Shown: one piece after another, positions 23,851 to 27,930 of the stretch
Numbering within the stretch: the stretch's first letter is position 1
How the letters are laid out: the number at the start of each line of letters is the position of its first letter
Origin: Parasitella parasitica
Lineage: Eukaryota > Mucoromycota > Mucoromycetes > Mucorales > Mucoraceae
Direction of reading: 5' to 3'
DNA length: 27,930 nucleotides
Assembly: GCA_025201805.1 (NCBI GenBank)
Contig: MU619431.1
Location: 6,738 to 34,667 of the forward strand
Notes under the pieces: model-generated
The model's input: only the letters and a program-made list of their open reading frames with translations
Databases searched by the model: none
What the model was told of the DNA's origin: nothing
Translations under genes and position numbers: made by a program

Positions 23851-25787
23851 TTATTCACTATTTTCTGTATTGGCACTTGTACCTTGATTTTGGCTGCCAT
23901 TCGTATATTCTTCGACATCATCCTCATCTCCACTTTCAAATGTCAAATCGATATAATCCATTTTCTGCTTCTTTTTGGGAGGTGTATCAGTTTCCGGAAC
24001 TTCAGAGAGTGCGATCCTTTCATGAGGTGATGTGGTTCTAGTCATAGGTGAGGCAGTTGTTGCTTCAGTTGTACTCGCTGTGTTGGGTATAGTATCATTA
24101 GATATCGCTCCTTCCTGTAACTTTGCTGCTGGCCTTGATTTTTTCTTTTCAACCGTTCTGACCTCTTGATCTTCATCATCATCGTCTAATAAGATTGTGG
24201 CAATCACTTTTTCTTCAGTTTTGACTTTTATCTCTTCCTCTTCTTCAGACTCTTCGTTTGCCAGATCTGGATTTTCATCTATAATTGTTATGTGACCATT
24301 AGGTTCGACACGAACGCTGTCAATATGCTTGGGAGTATTTTGTAGCATTTCCATAAAATATTCGTCAACAAACAATTCCTCCCAGTCTTCAATCCGCCGG
24401 AAGCAAACAGGGCACGACCAAGTTGGAGTTTGCTCATTCATTGTCAAGAATACGTTGGCGTCAAAGCATTGTAAATGCTTACAACCCCTTGATCTGGTAG
24501 GTATCCTAATGCGAGTAAACGCAAGCTTTGAGGTAAAGGATCAAAGTGAATAAGAAAGTGAGAGGAACATAATCAAAACTGTACTTACTGGATCTTTAAT
24601 TGACAAAGTTTCGGATTCCATTATGATTTCGTCCTCTTCTTGCGTTTGTTGCACTGTAGAGTTAACATTAGTTAGTATGGTGCATATCTACAACATGTAT
24701 ACCGGATACTTGCGTTTCTCCAAGACTTCTTCCTTGGTCATCAATCTCTTTTCTTTCATGATCTGGATTAATTGTGCAACTGGTGTTCTCTCTACAAGGT
24801 AGACGCTAGCAATGAAAGGAATGTCGCTGTTAATATAGACTAATTCAACATTATTGAGGGCTTGTTTTCGTGTCATGATAGTGAGGTCAGGAGGATTCAC
24901 AGTGCCTGGCTTTCCTTTTAAACAGCGTAAGATCTAATGGCGTATGTTAAGACACCAAAACAATAAAATAGCGGATAGCGATCTTACACTTCCTTGAATC
25001 ACGGTATCGTTCACTTTTAATTCGCACACGCTCGGGAGTTCCACAAGCAAGTTGGAAGTGCTGCCGTTATATTGAGAGCAATAAAATCTGATCTGGTATG
25101 GAGGTCGGTCATCAATAGCGTTTGTGGTGGCCAAGAGCTGTCGATTTGCTTCGTTTAAGGTGAATTGAAATAGTCTCGATTGGCGGTAGTTGTTTGCAGC
25201 AGCTGATATATCTTGGTCAGATACGGGAATATATGATAAAACAGCCAAATCACATACCAGGACATACTTCGATACTTGCTAATCTTACCATAGGTTTGAA
25301 AAAAGGGCTATGCTTAAAGCTGAGCTGTTCGATAGCTAGTGCAGGCCTATCACGCCCAGCTCGAGGTTTAAAGCAGTTGACAGTTATTTCATCATCCTTG
25401 TATTTCCACGCCAATCTGCAAGAAAGGATTAGGTCACTTGGCTATTAAGAAGTCAAAGGTGGTATATGCTTACTTCCTTGGGGCTGTGTCATTGACAATA
25501 CGAACTACAGTAGCGATGCTGGATCTTTTATTGTTGGTTATTAAGCCTACGATGAAAGTAGTAAAACGCAAGATGATTTCCTCTTTCCTCCCCGAAACAA
25601 CCATGCGAGAATGGCTACTTAGAGTGTTGTTTACTGCCTTCATACAATCCGTAATCTCTTTTACTGTAGCATTTCGTAGGTCATTCTGAAGTACCTTTTT
25701 GTGCAAATAAGATAAATACATGTCTATTCGCGCCCATTATGTCTCTATTCCTTAGGTTGGATTTATTACCTCAAAGTTGTTACTCAT
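23851..25787 (-). CDS. SUMO E3 ligase of the Siz/PIAS family
   Basis: Seven minus-strand exons (25787-25770, 25694-25474, 25415-25258, 25202-24988, 24933-24714, 24653-24589, 24525-23851) join in frame to 523 residues. Order of domains: an N-terminal SAP-like helical domain (KEITDCMKAVNNTLSSHSRM); a PINIT-type region (LSFKHSPFFKPM, RLFQFTLNEANRQLL, YQIRFYCSQYN, LPSVCELKVND, CLKGKPGTVNPPDLT); the SP-RING (RIRIPTRSRGCKHLQCFDAN to TWSCPVC) with zinc ligands Cys314, His316, Cys337 and Cys340; then an acidic tail with likely SUMO-interacting motifs ILLDDDDED (about 420) and IDLTFESGDEDD (491 onward). By family knowledge it promotes transfer of SUMO from Ubc9 to nuclear substrates. One intron (24713-24654) needs a GC donor to keep frame. 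It is convergent with End3, 204 bases apart. Confidence 0.92.
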
Positions 25788-26061
25788 GTTGAAAGCTGTG
25801 CTGATGGCAAATGCTGATCTGTATTCCTCTTTTTTTTATTTTTTTTTTTATTTTGGCTGTCAAATGTAAAAGAAGAGAAAGAAAGAGTGATAGAGAGAAA
25901 ACACACTACTGCGTAAAAAAATCTTTTCGCTTCACACTCTGCTTAGTGCTTTCATTTTTTCATTACCAATCTATTGATCTTGTTGGAATATACCTTGTTC
26001 TTGACGTGACTCCTGAGGCTGGTGACCGTCCGGACCGACATTTACCTGCGAATTTCAAAGG
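25788..26061. other. Upstream region of the SUMO ligase gene
   Basis: The stretch has T-rich runs (25829-25853) and A/G-rich sequence. An open frame extends through it on the plus strand (ending at 26065), and its last 30 or so codons (IDLVGIYLVLDVTPEAGDRP) look more protein-like than the rest. They may belong to the decayed sequence that follows. Confidence 0.35.
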
Positions 26062-26064
26062 ATG

Positions 26065-26993
26065 ATGGACATCTACCAACCTAATGTACCTGGCAAGTAC
26101 ATCGCTGTAAATGATCTTTATTGCCGAGTGACCGTAGAAGATACCCTACCCAAATATAAAGTAGTTAAACAGAAAAATTTTACAGTTATATTCTCTAAAG
26201 ACTTTGGCTTATTTGACCAAGAAAAAGCCCACGAACTTGTCATAACCTCATGGGATCAAACCAGATCAGAATCAACATAAACGGCTACTATATTCATTCA
26301 AATAATGTAATCTTGTTTTTGACCTTCTGTTTAGGCAACTCTTCAAAGCACCAATCATTGCTATTATTATTCAAAGGAATAACAGCGATTCCCACATAGC
26401 TCAGGCATCTAGCGTTAATCCTAAATTCCTATGCTAAGCAGATGACGCTCTGGTCTTCGTCCGTTTAGGAATGATCTTCGTCTAATAACATACTACATGG
26501 TCCTGGTTTGAAGAAAGTTTGTTGCCAAATACAATCACACCAAAGTCAAAGCCCTTTCTTTGTAAGGTAAGGTTTTCTGGAGTTTTGGCCTAAATATCTT
26601 AAAGTTGTAAATACCCACCACCTTCACTACATGAAGGACGGCATGCCATTAATATATAAAGGCTGTTCATTAACTCAAAGAAAACCCAACGAGTAAATCA
26701 TTTCAACTCTGTTATATCCAAATTGACGGTTTTTATTGAATTCCATACCATGCGGTCATTGTCTGGCCTTGGCTGTGCAACCGATGTTAATACGTCGATC
26801 TTATCCGAATTCTGGTATCAAGAATGCTGATAGTTCCTTCATATTCTCAAAAGATCAAGGATATGTAAAAGCACAAACGTCATCAAGAAGGTCCATATGA
26901 ACTGGCAATGATAATCTTTGATTTTGATGGCGTTTGGGGTAAAGATTTAGTTGAATTCGGAAACTTAGATAATGATTTCAATTATTTTCTGCG
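26065..26993 (+). pseudogene. Possible decayed C2-domain gene
   Basis: The frame 26065-26280 (MDIYQPNVPGKYIAVNDLYC, RVTVEDTLPKYKVVKQKNFT, VIFSKDFGLFDQEKAHELVI, TSWDQ) has the alternating strand pattern and final HELVITSWDQ expected of a C2 domain core. Around 26840-26993 two further fragments in different frames, SSFIFSKDQGYVK and EGPYELAMIIFDFDGVWGKD, look like a second, related copy (IFSKD, YEL, FDFD). Stops and frame changes separate them, so no intact gene is proposed. The C2 assignment is pattern recognition, not an alignment. Membrane or phospholipid binding would be the family role. Confidence 0.3.
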
Positions 26994-27790
26994 CTAGTCC
27001 TTATGTTTTTCAATTCTTCCTTCTACTACATGTATTTCTAAAATGCTATTTGACTTTACTTATTGAAGCTTTGAAGTTGCTTTTAAAATATGTAAGTCGC
27101 AGTTATTCTCTTCTTACAAGGCCTTTTTGGCAGTATCGTTTCTTTATTTCATGAATAATAAAGCGTTAAAGTGGAGAAAAGGTTGAATAAATAATAGCTA
27201 TTTCCTACTATAAAATATCACAAAATCATGATCTTTCATCTTTTTATAGAAAAATGAGGTGTTCAATCTAGACAAAAAATAGTGTGAAGCACGAAAAGAA
27301 GAAAAGGGGAATTTAGTGAGACAGATTTAGTTGTTCAGATCAGCCAAGGATGAATTTCCCGTCGAGTTACGCCACAAAGCCATTAATAAACAAACGCAAT
27401 GACAACTTTTTGAACTGTAAGTTCTGAATCTTCGTTATAGTTTCTAGGTTTGATCCTGAGGATTCTATGGTTTCCTTAACAAAGGTACGAGCAAATGTCT
27501 AACTTATGAAACTCAAACCTGTTTTGACATAGCTGCAATGCAATGATACCTTTTACTGTGGTATCAGAAATATATATTTCATGATTTTATATTTTATTCC
27601 TCACCAACTCAGTTTATCACTGATTTGATATAACCTTTTAAGAATATTATTGATTAACAATGGCTATTACCACATTATTGTAGCTTCAACTCAAGTAAAA
27701 TTATAATAATACTTATAAATTACTACTTGTTGAAGCATGTTTAATATTTGACACTAAAAACTTTTCATAATCCCAGCGGAACAAAAAAAA
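26994..27790. other. AT-rich DNA without a recognisable gene
   Basis: About 800 bases with low GC, many stops in all frames and no RNA gene that I can recognise, up to the start of the right inverted-repeat arm. Confidence 0.6.
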
Positions 27791-27930
27791 CACGTGATTT
27801 AAGAATTTAAAACTCCGCAAACGAAAAAACCAAAATGTTTTTGCGAAAAATTTTTGATAGAGACATCGCTCAGTGGTAAGCAAGTTATGCTCAGATAGCG
27901 ATGATCATGCCTGTTCTTATGGCGCATAAG
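27791..27930 (+). repeat. Right arm of 140-bp inverted repeat, at the window edge
   Basis: This is the reverse complement of 3235-3373: it begins with CACGTG, continues with a spacer at about 85 percent identity and ends with the identical 74-base core (27857-27930), the last 15 bases of which are the hairpin CTTATGGCGCATAAG. Because the window stops here, the repeat could continue; an assembly break inside a repeat would explain the position. Confidence 0.85.

Noticed and set aside
27857-27930. Assignment of the repeat core as a standard tRNA or U2 snRNA
   Set aside because: It has an A-box-like segment and short matches to U2 (ATCGCT, CTGTTCTTAT), but no proper B box or cloverleaf and no branch-recognition GUAGUA.

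Overview
The window is nuclear DNA from a fungus, most likely an early-diverging filamentous fungus of the Mucoromycota (Mucorales-like); the species cannot be named from sequence alone. The evidence is AT-rich intergenic DNA, intron-containing genes with short GT-AG introns (mostly 45-75 bases) carrying CTAAC-like branch sites, typical fungal proteins (End3, Ytm1, Spc24, Snf1, a Siz/PIAS SUMO ligase) and a Crypton tyrosine-recombinase element. Every gene model here was built by joining exons by hand so that the reading frame and family motifs continue across the junctions.

Layout. 1-2189: secreted trehalase (+). 2190-5359: about 3.2 kb of AT-rich DNA with no convincing gene but one arm of a 140-bp inverted repeat. 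5360-6487: Sel1-repeat protein (+). 6610-7921: tandem pair of small secreted eight-cysteine proteins (+), with a possible decayed fragment between them. 8049-9480: Ytm1/WDR12 ribosome-biogenesis WD40 protein (-), divergent from 9653-10388 Spc24 kinetochore protein (+). 10841-13296: Snf1/AMPK alpha kinase (+). 13495-15918: an unusual enoyl-CoA-hydratase-like fusion with a Cys-Pro repeat tail (+). 16138-17740: pyruvate kinase (-). 17741-19278: gene-poor. 19279-20848: degenerate Crypton recombinase with a GCR1_C-type domain (-). 21188-21815: ribosomal protein eL36 (+). 22116-23646: End3 endocytosis adaptor (+). 23851-25787: Siz/PIAS SUMO E3 ligase (-). 25788-27930: mostly decayed DNA with possible C2-domain remnants, ending in the second arm of the inverted repeat exactly at the window edge.

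The genes do not form a pathway cluster; they are mostly housekeeping genes in ordinary fungal order. Trehalase, Snf1 and pyruvate kinase all concern carbon metabolism, but nothing in the sequence shows co-regulation. The accessory signals are the inverted repeat (74 identical bases with tRNA-like and hairpin features), the broken Crypton, the secreted-protein duplication and the Cys-Pro tail fusion. I do not see a convincing new multi-gene system; the best candidates for something undescribed are the repeat's conserved core and the small secreted family.
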